Below are positions 43,115 to 51,468 of a stretch of 64,000 nucleotides of DNA, piece by piece. Below the pieces are notes generated by a model. That model worked only from the letters and a program-made list of their open reading frames with translations, did not search any database and was not told the origin of the DNA. Position 1 is the stretch's first letter. Each line of letters starts with the position of its first letter. The stretch comes from Oleiharenicola sp. (GTDB lineage: Bacteria; Verrucomicrobiota; Verrucomicrobiia; Opitutales; Opitutaceae). The DNA is taken from the NCBI GenBank assembly GCA_025363455.1, contig JANYDW010000027.1, positions 1 to 64,000 on the forward strand. The letters run 5' to 3'. The position numbers and the translations under genes are program-made.

Positions 43115-44089
43115 ATGAAAATCCTGTTCCATCCGGCAAGCGTTTCGATCCTGGTTCTCCTCATTGCTATTCCGGCGCTCAGCGCCAAGCAGGACTCGCT
43201 CGTCATATCGGTCAACTCGCAGGCCAGCAGCAACTACAAGCGCCGGATTCTCCCCGACGGAAACATCAAGCCGCAAACCTATGTGGTCGGCAACGGCAGT
43301 TTGATCGGCCAGTCGTCTTCCGCCAGCACAGTCAACAATGTGGCGTTCCCCACCATTGTCCGCCTGCTGGCGCCAAGGCTCGTGCGGCAAAGTTATTACC
43401 CGGCGCGCAAAGGGATGGCGGCCGACCTGTTGCTCGTCCTTTATTGGGGTGAAACGACGCCGTTCAGCGACGCGCCCCTGCAGAATGCCAACGCCAACTT
43501 CAGCTCGGCGCTGAACATGCGGACTGCCGCTGAAAATGGAGTCAAGGAGTCCGAAGCTCGGGGCGAGCAACAGTTCACCCTGGATGGCATCCAGTCGGCG
43601 GCCCGGAGTGTGCGCGACGCCGCGCGCGACGAGGCCGAGTCCCAGATGTTCCAAGCGCAGCTTTTTGAACAGATGCGGATCAAGTCGGACGAAGGCAATG
43701 CCCGCTTGCTCGGCTACGTGGAGGAAATCAACCGGCGGAACAACCCCAGCCGTTTCGCCGGCGGGGGTGATTATTTCAATGAACTGATGAGCGACCTCGA
43801 AACCCCGCGATATTACGTGATCGTGCAGGCCTACGATTTTCAAATCGCTGTGAATGAAAACCGGCGCAAGCTGCTTTGGACCACCCGTATCAGCATCCCG
43901 GTCTCCGGGAGTGATTTCAACAAATGCCTGCCAGCCATGATGGCAGACGCCTCGGAGTACTTCGGCCGGAATAGTGGCCGGCTGATCCGTCGCTATCGCA
44001 CCGGCGTGGTTCGACTCGGCGAACTCGAGGTCGTCGGCGTCGAACCCGGCGAGAACACGGTGGAGCCGAAACCGGAAAGTGCCAACTAG
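43115..44089 (+). CDS. Exported protein of unknown function
   Basis: A 324-residue protein that I do not recognise. A signal peptide is visible (SVSILVLLIAIPALSAK). Residues 30-75 are rich in Ser and Asn (ISVNSQASSNYKRR). A charged helical region follows (about 140-225, EARGEQQFTLDGIQSAARSV). The C-terminal part has beta-type blocks (RYYVIVQAYDFQIAVNENRR, then LLWTTRISIPVSG). It lies between the two copies of the propeller/TPR system, in the same direction as both ASPIC genes, so it may belong to that system. I chose the ATG at 43115 because the upstream residues do not resemble a leader. Function unknown. Confidence 0.72.
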   Translation: MKILFHPASVSILVLLIAIPALSAKQDSLVISVNSQASSNYKRRILPDGNIKPQTYVVGNGSLIGQSSSASTVNNVAFPTIVRLLAPRLVRQSYYPARKGMAADLLLVLYWGETTPFSDAPLQNANANFSSALNMRTAAENGVKESEARGEQQFTLDGIQSAARSVRDAARDEAESQMFQAQLFEQMRIKSDEGNARLLGYVEEINRRNNPSRFAGGGDYFNELMSDLETPRYYVIVQAYDFQIAVNENRRKLLWTTRISIPVSGSDFNKCLPAMMADASEYFGRNSGRLIRRYRTGVVRLGELEVVGVEPGENTVEPKPESAN

Positions 44090-44106
44090 GGTTGGCTCAG
44101 TTTTTC

Positions 44107-44180
44107 TGTAGCCGCGTTGAGCCGAAGGCGAAAGCGTGGCTCATGAGGCCACGTTGTCGCTGCGCTCCAACGCGGCTACG
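44107..44180. repeat. Palindromic repeat, GTAGCCGCGTTGAGC family
   Basis: The outer arms GTAGCCGCGTTGAGC (44108-44122) and GCTCCAACGCGGCTAC (44164-44179) are inverse copies apart from one extra base. The inner part contains CGTGGCTCATGAGGCCACG, itself a palindrome. The element lies just after the stop of the unknown exported protein and before the second ASPIC gene. Confidence 0.8.
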
Positions 44181-44352
44181 CTGTTATTTAAGCCGCCCTG
44201 GATCGCGCCGGGGCGTGACGCTGGCCGGGCTTTCAGTTCGCGGACCGCCAGAGGCGTTGTCGCCGGCACCTTGACTCCGCTCACGGGAGTGGGTCGTATC
44301 TTGGCCTTCACGGATGCAGCGACACGAACAAGGCCGTCGGCGAACAGGTTCG

Positions 44353-47300
44353 ATGCGGTGCTGGCCTCGGCTGGCCGCCTGGCTGCTGGCTGGGGCGGCG
44401 GTCGCCGGCGTGGCGGCCGGGCAACCGTTGAACGAGGTGGCGTTGGCGACACGCTCGGGACCGCGCGGGCCGACGATGTTCAAGCTGCTCAACTCGGCGC
44501 AGACCGGCATTGTCACCGAGAACCGATATGCCGACCCCAAGATGTGGGGCGAGCATTACCAGGAACTCGCCTATGGCGCGATGGGCACCGGCGTGGCGAT
44601 CGGCGACTACGATGGTGACGGCCGGCCCGATGTGTTTGTAGTCAGCAAGACAGAAACCTGCCGGTTGTTTCGCAACCTCGGGGACTGGAAGTTCGAAGAT
44701 GTGACCGAAAAGGCCGGCCTGAACAAAGCGGCGGGGGTCCTCGAACAGGGACTGAGCTGGATGAAGCGTACGATCGGAAGCGTGTCGGCGGACGAGCCCA
44801 CCGAGGCATGGCGGCAGGGAGCCACTTTTGTCGATGTGAACAACGACGGCTGGCTGGACCTCTATATCTGCCGGTTCAACGCGCCCAACCTGCTTTATAT
44901 CAATCAACATGATGGCACGTTCAAGGAAGAGGCCGCGGTTCGGGGGCTAGCGGTGAACGATGCCTCGGGTATGGCGGCGTTTTGCGACTACGACCGGGAC
45001 GGCTGGCTCGATGTCTACATCCAGACCAACATGCTCGATGCCGCAGGGCACCCCAACGGCCAGCGCGACTACCTTTTCCACAACAACGGCGACGGCACCT
45101 TCACCAATGTAACGGACCGGGCCGGAATCACCGGGGAAAAGTCGGGGCACTCGGCTACCTGGTGGGACTATGACGGCGACGGTTGGCCCGACATCTATGT
45201 CACCGCCGACTACGGTACCCCCGACCGTCTTTACCACAACAACCGGGATGGCACCTTCACCAACGTCATCAACCAGGCCGTGCCGCACATGCCGTACTAC
45301 GCCATGGGTTCTGATCTGGGCGACGTGAACAACGATGGGTTGATCGACCTTTTCGTCGCGGACATGGCCGCGACCACGCACGAGAAGGACCAGCGGGGCA
45401 TGGCCGGTTCCCGGGCGCGCGTGCTCACGGGCGCCGGCAATCCCGCCGAAGCGCCGCAATACATGCGCAATGCCCTCTATCTGAACACCGGGACGGGCCG
45501 GTTCCTCGAGGCGGCCGGCTTGGCGGGGCTGGCGGCGACGGACTGGACGTGGTCGGTGCGCTTGGAGGATTTGGACAACGACGGCCGTCTCGACCTGCAC
45601 GTCACCAACGGCATGATCCGTGAGTATCACAACGCCGATCTGCTGGACCGCATCATGGGGGTGGAAAATCCCCTCAATGCCCGGCAGGTGGTGCGGACGA
45701 GTCCAAAGCTGGCCGAGCGACACCTGGCGTTCCGGAACCTCGGCGACCTTCAATTCGAGGATGTGAGCACGGCGTGGGGCTTGGACCAGAAGGCCGTGAG
45801 CTTCGGTGCAGCCTTTGGTGATCTCGACGGGGACGGCGATCTCGACCTGGTCTATGCCAATTATGAGGGAGGAGTCTCGGTGTTGCGCAACGATTCGGAC
45901 AGCGGCCACCGGCTCGTCGTGGCCTTGCGCGGAACGCAATCGAACCGCTTTGGCGTGGGTGCCACCGTGCGGATCGAGACCGCAGCCGGGGTGCAGGTCC
46001 GCCAACTGGTGCTGGCCCGCGGTTACCTTTCCAGCAGTGAACCGATCCTGCATTTCGGGCTGGGGGAGGACACGCGCATCCTGCGTCTGACCGTTTCCTG
46101 GCCTAGCGGCCAGGAACAATCGTTCACGGATCTTCCGGCCGACCGGCGACTCACAATCACCGAGGCACCGGCATCTCCGGCAAAGCCAGCAACCCCGGCG
46201 CCTCTGCCGCCGGGGCAGTTCGTCGAGGTTTCTCTACCGCCAGACCGAGAAGGGAAAATGTCGCTGCCCGGCCAGGCCGGGGACATCATTGCGCCAGCGG
46301 ATTTCGACCGGGACGGGCACGTTGACGCGTTTGTCGCGAGTCGCGTGGTAACGGGAAAAGGTCCGTCGACGACCCGAAATACTCTGTGGGTGTGGCGAGG
46401 GGAGAAGTTCGACGACGTGACCGACCAGCTCGCCCCGGCATTACGGACGATTGGAGCGGTGACTGCAGCGTTGTGGAGTGACGTGGACGGCGATGGCTGG
46501 CCGGACTTGCTGGTCGCCGTCATGTGGGGCCCAGTGAAGTATTTTCATAACAATGTGGGTCGCGGTTTGGAGGACCGAACGGAGGCGGCGGGCTTTGCCG
46601 CCGCGGGCACGGGCTGGTGGAACGCACTCGCCTCGGCGGATTTCAACGGAGATGGCCGGCCTGATTTTGTCGCCGGCAATCTCGGCCTGAATACCCAATA
46701 TCACGCCAGTGCGGAGCACCCTGCGTTGCTATTCACCGGTGATTTTGCCGGCAACGGCACCACCCAGTCCCTCGAGGGTTATTACGAAGGGGACCGATTG
46801 TTTCCCTGGCTCACCCGCAATCAACTCGGCGCGACAATCCCCGCGGTGCTCCGGCGGTTTCCCAAAAACGACCAATATGCGCGAGCGAGCTTGGGGGAGA
46901 TCGTGGGCGAGGATCGTCTCGCCGCCGCCCAGCGCATGGCGGCGACGGAGTTCCGCAGCGGCGTGTTTCTCAGCCAGCCGGACGGCACGTACCAATTCTC
47001 GCCGCTGCCGCGGTTGGCGCAGATCTCCCCTATCACGGGCGTGGTGGCGGGGGATTTCGATGGAGACGGGAAGACAGACCTCTATGCCGTGCAGAATTCG
47101 TCCTCGCCGAATCCGGCGGTGGGGCGCTTCGACGGTGGCCTCAGCCAGTTATTTCGTGGCGATGGCCACGGCCATTTCGCTCCGGTGCCGGCCGCGGTGA
47201 GCGGCCTGCTGATTGGCGACGAGACGAAGGCCGTGGCGATGCTCGATTTCGACCAGGATGGTTGGCCCGATTTTCTCGTGACCCGCAAAAACGGCGAGAC

Positions 47301-47592
47301 CATGGCGTATCGTAACCGCGGGTTGTCCGACCGGCATGCGCTGGCGGTCCAATTGCGTGGTCCGGCGGGCAATCCCAGCGCTATCGGTGCCCGGGTTGAC
47401 TTCAGCTTGGCCGACGGCACGACCCAGACTGCCGAGATCTGGACCGCTTCTGGCTGCTTTTTCGGTTACACCGCCGCCCAATCGCCGCGCCAACTCCGCG
47501 TCCGCTGGCCCGACGGCCGGATTACCGAGACCGCGGTGGGGCCGGAGCCAAGGTCCCTGACGCTGTCGGCACCGGAAGGCACTACCCGATGA
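44353..47592 (+). CDS. Giant secreted FG-GAP/VCBS protein with ASPIC/UnbV domains (copy 2)
   Basis: A 1,079-residue exported paralogue of the protein at 35573-39238. A signal peptide is visible (LAAWLLAGAAVAGVAAGQ), which is why I use the ATG at 44353 rather than a longer frame from 44314. The same blocks recur in order: PTMFKLLNSAQTGIVTENRY, DPKMWGEHYQELAYG, calcium loops such as DYDGDGRPDVFV, and an ASPIC/UnbV domain (NRFGVGATVRIETAAGVQVR, LTVSWPSG). A second, shorter propeller and a C-terminal ASPIC-like segment (SAIGARVDFSLADGTTQT, VRWPDG) complete it. It is about 140 residues shorter than copy 1, mainly in the second propeller. Its stop overlaps the SGNH/TPR gene by ATGA. Confidence 0.88.
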   Translation: MRCWPRLAAWLLAGAAVAGVAAGQPLNEVALATRSGPRGPTMFKLLNSAQTGIVTENRYADPKMWGEHYQELAYGAMGTGVAIGDYDGDGRPDVFVVSKTETCRLFRNLGDWKFEDVTEKAGLNKAAGVLEQGLSWMKRTIGSVSADEPTEAWRQGATFVDVNNDGWLDLYICRFNAPNLLYINQHDGTFKEEAAVRGLAVNDASGMAAFCDYDRDGWLDVYIQTNMLDAAGHPNGQRDYLFHNNGDGTFTNVTDRAGITGEKSGHSATWWDYDGDGWPDIYVTADYGTPDRLYHNNRDGTFTNVINQAVPHMPYYAMGSDLGDVNNDGLIDLFVADMAATTHEKDQRGMAGSRARVLTGAGNPAEAPQYMRNALYLNTGTGRFLEAAGLAGLAATDWTWSVRLEDLDNDGRLDLHVTNGMIREYHNADLLDRIMGVENPLNARQVVRTSPKLAERHLAFRNLGDLQFEDVSTAWGLDQKAVSFGAAFGDLDGDGDLDLVYANYEGGVSVLRNDSDSGHRLVVALRGTQSNRFGVGATVRIETAAGVQVRQLVLARGYLSSSEPILHFGLGEDTRILRLTVSWPSGQEQSFTDLPADRRLTITEAPASPAKPATPAPLPPGQFVEVSLPPDREGKMSLPGQAGDIIAPADFDRDGHVDAFVASRVVTGKGPSTTRNTLWVWRGEKFDDVTDQLAPALRTIGAVTAALWSDVDGDGWPDLLVAVMWGPVKYFHNNVGRGLEDRTEAAGFAAAGTGWWNALASADFNGDGRPDFVAGNLGLNTQYHASAEHPALLFTGDFAGNGTTQSLEGYYEGDRLFPWLTRNQLGATIPAVLRRFPKNDQYARASLGEIVGEDRLAAAQRMAATEFRSGVFLSQPDGTYQFSPLPRLAQISPITGVVAGDFDGDGKTDLYAVQNSSSPNPAVGRFDGGLSQLFRGDGHGHFAPVPAAVSGLLIGDETKAVAMLDFDQDGWPDFLVTRKNGETMAYRNRGLSDRHALAVQLRGPAGNPSAIGARVDFSLADGTTQTAEIWTASGCFFGYTAAQSPRQLRVRWPDGRITETAVGPEPRSLTLSAPEGTTR

Positions 47593-49883
47593 GCGGACCC
47601 ACCCCAAAACGCGTCACTTGGCGCGGCTGGCTGGCGCGGTTCGCCCTGGCCATGGGCGTGCCGCTGCTGCTCTTTTCGGGGACCGAGGTTGCATTGCGCC
47701 TGGCGGGCTTTGGTCACCCGGCGGATTTCTTCATTTCGGATGACGCACCCGGCATATTCCGCACGAATCCTTGGTTCACCAATCAGTTTTTCCCGGCTTC
47801 CTTCGGGCTGAAGCCGCTCAACTTTCGCCTGGCGAAAGAAAAACCTCCCGGGGAATATCGTGTCTTCGTGATCGGCGAATCGGCGGCGATGGGTGTGCCG
47901 GAGCCCGGCTTCGGTCTGGCTCCGCAGTTGCGGGCGCAGTTGCGGGCGGCGTATCCCGGTCGCGCCATCACGGTCTACAATCTCGGCGTCACGGCCATCA
48001 ACTCGCATGCGATCCTGCCCATCGTCCGGCAGGCGGTGGAGTTCCGGCCGGATCTGTTTGTGGTGTACATGGGTAACAACGAGGTCGTCGGCCCATTCGG
48101 GCCGAGTTCTGTAGCGACGACCGGCGTGCCGTCGCGCGCTATGATCGGGGCCAATCTTTTTGTCCGCCGGACGCGCCTCGGCCAGCTGGTGCAACGTGCC
48201 ATGCAGGCCCTTGGTCCAAAAGGCGCCGCGCTCACTGAATGGCGGGGTATGGAGATGTTCGCCCGGAACGCCGTCGCGGCTGGCGATCTGCGGCTCCAGG
48301 CTGTCTATGTGAACTTCGCCGCCAACCTGGACGAAATCATCGCGCTGGCGACGCACTCCGGCGCCAAGGTTGTCCTCTCCACGGTCGCCGTGAATGTGAG
48401 GGACAGTGCGCCGTTCGTGTCCGTGCACCCGGCTGGAATGGCGGCGGTGCAACTGGGCGCCTGGCAACAGGCGGTGGAGCGCGGGGTTTTTGCCGAAGCC
48501 TTGGTCATCGACCCACAACACGCAGAGTCGCACTTTCAACTTGCCCAGTTCCTCGAGGCGAAGGGGGAGGCGGAGCCGGCGAGAATACACTACCTGGCCG
48601 CGCTGCAGTGGGACGCGCTTCGTTTCCGGGCCGATGCCCGGATTAATGACATCATTCGCGCTGCCGCCCGGTCGGAGCCCGAGCGTGTCACCCTGGTGGA
48701 TGCGGCAAAGGAAATGGGCGCAACCGCAGACTCCACGGTGTCGCCGGCGGACGGCCGGTATTTTCTGGAGCACGTGCACCTCACTTGGGCGGGCAATTTT
48801 GAACTCTCGCGCTTGCTGGCCGACGGCGCGGCGCGCTCGATGCAGGGCGACCGGCAGTCGTGGCTGTCCCCGGCGGCTTGCGCTGAGGCCATCGGTTACA
48901 CGGAATTCGGGCACGCGGGAGTCGTGATGAGCATGGACCGCCTGACCTCGCGCCCGCCTTTCACCGGGCAGCTCACCTTTGCGGTGGCGCGCGCGCATCT
49001 GCAGGAGGAAATCGGGGCGGCGAACGGTGCCGTGGTGGCGCCCGGAGCACTGTCGGCCATGGCCGCGACGGTCGCGACTGCGCGCCGGAACGACCCGGAG
49101 AATGCCTTTCTGATTTTCCATGAGGCGACCCTGCGCGCCCAGCTCGGGGAATTTGCGGCTGCGTTGGATCTCAACTCCCACCTGGCGGCGATTGAACCCG
49201 CCTCACCGGAACATCAGGCCCAACGGGCCTTCCTGCTCCAGCAACTTGGGCGGACCAACGAGGCCGAGGTGATACTCCTGCAGTCAGCCAAGGATGATCC
49301 TTATTACTTCCAGACGTATGCGCTCCTGGGCTGGCTGTGGGCGGCAAAGGGCCAATGGTCACGTGCGACCGAATATTTTGCCGGCCTGACCGCACACCTG
49401 CCGGGCAACCTGGCCCTGCGGCACGCCTATGCGCAGGCCCTGGCCGGCGGTGGCGACTGGTCCGGTGCCGAGGTACAATGGCGCGCGATCCTGAAGACGG
49501 CTCCAGATGACGAAGAAGCCCTGAAGCCGCTGTGCGTGCGCATGTTCAAGGACGGCCGGACCGAGGCAGCGATCGAACTCATGCTTGCGGCGCACACTTA
49601 CAATCCCCGCAGCTATGCCAACAATGCGCGCTTGGAACAAATTTACGAAAACAAGGGCGACATCGTACGGACGATCCAATTCATGCGTGATCTCGCCGCC
49701 AGCGGGCCGGTGAACGCCATGCTGCATGTCAACCTGGCCAAGCTCCTGCACCAGACCGGACGAACCCAGGAATCGGCGGTCGAATTACGACAGGCCGAAG
49801 CTCGTGCCCGTTTGGAAGGCAACGCTGCGGCGTTGGAAGCCATCCGCCAGATGATGCAGGAAACCGGGCCGACGAATCGTTAG
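47589..49883 (+). CDS. SGNH-hydrolase-like protein fused to a TPR domain
   Basis: A 764-residue protein with an N-terminal membrane anchor (FALAMGVPLLLFSGTEVALR, about residues 17-36). An SGNH/GDSL-type domain spans about 90-430. Block I reads VFVIGESAAMG, a GES form in place of GDS; block III is YMGNNEVVGP and the final His is in HVHLTWAGN. Residues 490-764 are TPR-like (EHQAQRAFLLQQLGRTNEAE). ATGA overlap with the ASPIC gene indicates a joint function. SGNH domains of this layout often act on acetyl or acyl groups of envelope glycans, which is an inference here. There is no counterpart in copy 1 within the window. Confidence 0.8.
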   Translation: MSGPTPKRVTWRGWLARFALAMGVPLLLFSGTEVALRLAGFGHPADFFISDDAPGIFRTNPWFTNQFFPASFGLKPLNFRLAKEKPPGEYRVFVIGESAAMGVPEPGFGLAPQLRAQLRAAYPGRAITVYNLGVTAINSHAILPIVRQAVEFRPDLFVVYMGNNEVVGPFGPSSVATTGVPSRAMIGANLFVRRTRLGQLVQRAMQALGPKGAALTEWRGMEMFARNAVAAGDLRLQAVYVNFAANLDEIIALATHSGAKVVLSTVAVNVRDSAPFVSVHPAGMAAVQLGAWQQAVERGVFAEALVIDPQHAESHFQLAQFLEAKGEAEPARIHYLAALQWDALRFRADARINDIIRAAARSEPERVTLVDAAKEMGATADSTVSPADGRYFLEHVHLTWAGNFELSRLLADGAARSMQGDRQSWLSPAACAEAIGYTEFGHAGVVMSMDRLTSRPPFTGQLTFAVARAHLQEEIGAANGAVVAPGALSAMAATVATARRNDPENAFLIFHEATLRAQLGEFAAALDLNSHLAAIEPASPEHQAQRAFLLQQLGRTNEAEVILLQSAKDDPYYFQTYALLGWLWAAKGQWSRATEYFAGLTAHLPGNLALRHAYAQALAGGGDWSGAEVQWRAILKTAPDDEEALKPLCVRMFKDGRTEAAIELMLAAHTYNPRSYANNARLEQIYENKGDIVRTIQFMRDLAASGPVNAMLHVNLAKLLHQTGRTQESAVELRQAEARARLEGNAAALEAIRQMMQETGPTNR

Positions 49884-49903
49884 AGTACGTCTTCAAATGG
49901 CTC

Positions 49904-49984
49904 GTCATCGCGAGGACCACAGTGGCGGGCCGTGGTGATCCTGCTGGATTGCTTCGTCGTCCCGAGCGGGACTCCTCGCAATGA
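49904..49984. repeat. Palindromic repeat, second member of the TCATTGCGAGGAG family
   Basis: An imperfect palindrome beginning GTCATCGCGAGGACCAC and ending ACTCCTCGCAATGAT. Read on the minus strand it carries GACGAAGCAATCCAGC, as the element at 29772-29850 does on the plus strand, so the two are inverted relative to each other. It sits between the convergent SGNH/TPR gene and the minus-strand TPR gene, the same position type as the first member. Confidence 0.78.
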
Positions 49985-50022
49985 TATTTTGACGACGTGC
50001 TTTGCCGAGCAACCTGGCCGGT

Positions 50023-51468
50023 TCAATCGGCCGGCCGGTCTGCCGTGAAGGCACGACCGAAGGCCTGCTGGTAGGCCTGGAACAGCACGGACGTAAGTTC
50101 ACGCGGCGCCCGCGGCTGCTGGGCGATGCGATTGAGCCAGTGGTGTGCCTCGGATTCATGTGTCGTTGAGATGGCGTGGAAGGCCATCATGCCCAGGGCT
50201 GTCGGATCGCCGGGATCCGCTTCGAGAGCCAGCTGCATCTGGCGGATTCCCTCGTTTTCCTGGCCCAGCTCGATGAATAATTTACCCAATTCCACGTACG
50301 CGTCGGGCTCGTTCGGTCGCAGCTGGATGGAAGTCTGGTATTCGTTGATGGCAGCGCTCGCCTGTCCGGCCTCGCGCAGCTTGCGGGCACGCATCAGGTG
50401 CAAACCCGGCGAGTCGGGGCAATGCGCCAGGCCTTCCGTCAGCGTCCGTTCGGCGGCGGCCGGCTCGCCGTTCCTCGCCTGTAGATCGCTCAAGTGGGCC
50501 CAGCCGTCGGAAAAAGTCGGCGAAATCTGCGTGCAAAGCTCGAATTGATCACGCGCCGTCTTGGTGTCTTTTTGCATCTCAGCGATGCCGCCGAGTTGGA
50601 AGTGCGAGGACACGTCATCCGGCGACAGGCGGATTGCTCGCTGCAACAAGCGGATCCCCGTGGCGGTATCGCCTCCTTGTGCCGCCACCCCCGCGGTGAG
50701 CCCGAGGCGATAGGGATCGTAACATACGTCCATGAGCTCGTTGAGCCAGGGGTCGGGAAAATCGCGATAGGCGCCCGAGGCCTTGGCGGAGCCGCGGATC
50801 ACGGCGGCCTCGTCTCGCAAGCCGAGGCGTTCGTACAGGCTGACGATCAGGTCGTAACCGAGGCTGAAATTGGTCTGGCGCACGACTGTTTCCAGCCGCT
50901 CCTTCGCCCGGGCCCATTGTTTGGCTTCGAGGTCGATGCGGGCGAGCCCGAGGAGGGCGTAGGAATCATCGGGATGCAACTTAAGCACCCGCTCGTATTC
51001 GGCGGCCGCCGGGCCGGCTTGATTAGCCTTGAGGAAGGCATCGCCCAGCCGGAGCCGCGCCGCCACATAATCTGGCGCCAGCTGCGTCACGCGCTGCCAC
51101 AGCTTGATGGCCGGATCGAGTTCGCCATAACCGGCGAGGATGGAGGCATGCAGGTGCAGCCAACGCGGTTCTGCCGGCTCAAGCTGCTCCAAGATGCTGT
51201 AGCACGTGAGTGCCTCGGCGAAAAAACCGTTGCCGTGATAAAGCCGGCTGAGTTCGACCAGACCGCGCCGCGCTGTCAGGCGACTTCGGGCGCGCACGTC
51301 GGCCTGGGCGACCTCTCCGCCCAAGGCGGGTGCCATTGCCCCTTGGTCGGGTCTTACGGGCAGAGCGGACGCCACCAAGGCCTGCTGGGCGCCGGCGTGC
51401 CACCACCACCAGCCACCCGCGGTGGCAAGGACGATTACGAAGAGCGCAACGATGACCCGGAGTTTCAT
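50023..51468 (-). CDS. Membrane-anchored TPR protein (module copy 2)
   Basis: A 481-residue protein with an N-terminal hydrophobic anchor (KLRVIVALFVIVLATAGGWW) and about nine TPR units (for example ARLRLGDAFLKANQAGPAAA and VSSHFQLGGIAEMQKDTKTA). The start at 51468 overlaps the stop of the FG-GAP lipoprotein gene (ATGA). It shares RLYHGNGF and the DPWLNELMD segment with the TPR protein at 29875-31698 but is about 125 residues shorter. A periplasmic partner role for the propeller lipoprotein is inferred. Confidence 0.83.
   Translation of the reverse strand: MKLRVIVALFVIVLATAGGWWWWHAGAQQALVASALPVRPDQGAMAPALGGEVAQADVRARSRLTARRGLVELSRLYHGNGFFAEALTCYSILEQLEPAEPRWLHLHASILAGYGELDPAIKLWQRVTQLAPDYVAARLRLGDAFLKANQAGPAAAEYERVLKLHPDDSYALLGLARIDLEAKQWARAKERLETVVRQTNFSLGYDLIVSLYERLGLRDEAAVIRGSAKASGAYRDFPDPWLNELMDVCYDPYRLGLTAGVAAQGGDTATGIRLLQRAIRLSPDDVSSHFQLGGIAEMQKDTKTARDQFELCTQISPTFSDGWAHLSDLQARNGEPAAAERTLTEGLAHCPDSPGLHLMRARKLREAGQASAAINEYQTSIQLRPNEPDAYVELGKLFIELGQENEGIRQMQLALEADPGDPTALGMMAFHAISTTHESEAHHWLNRIAQQPRAPRELTSVLFQAYQQAFGRAFTADRPAD

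Noticed and set aside
47466..49181. Minus-strand open frame of 571 codons
   Set aside because: Antisense to the SGNH/TPR gene, which has an anchor, catalytic blocks and an ATGA overlap with its neighbour.
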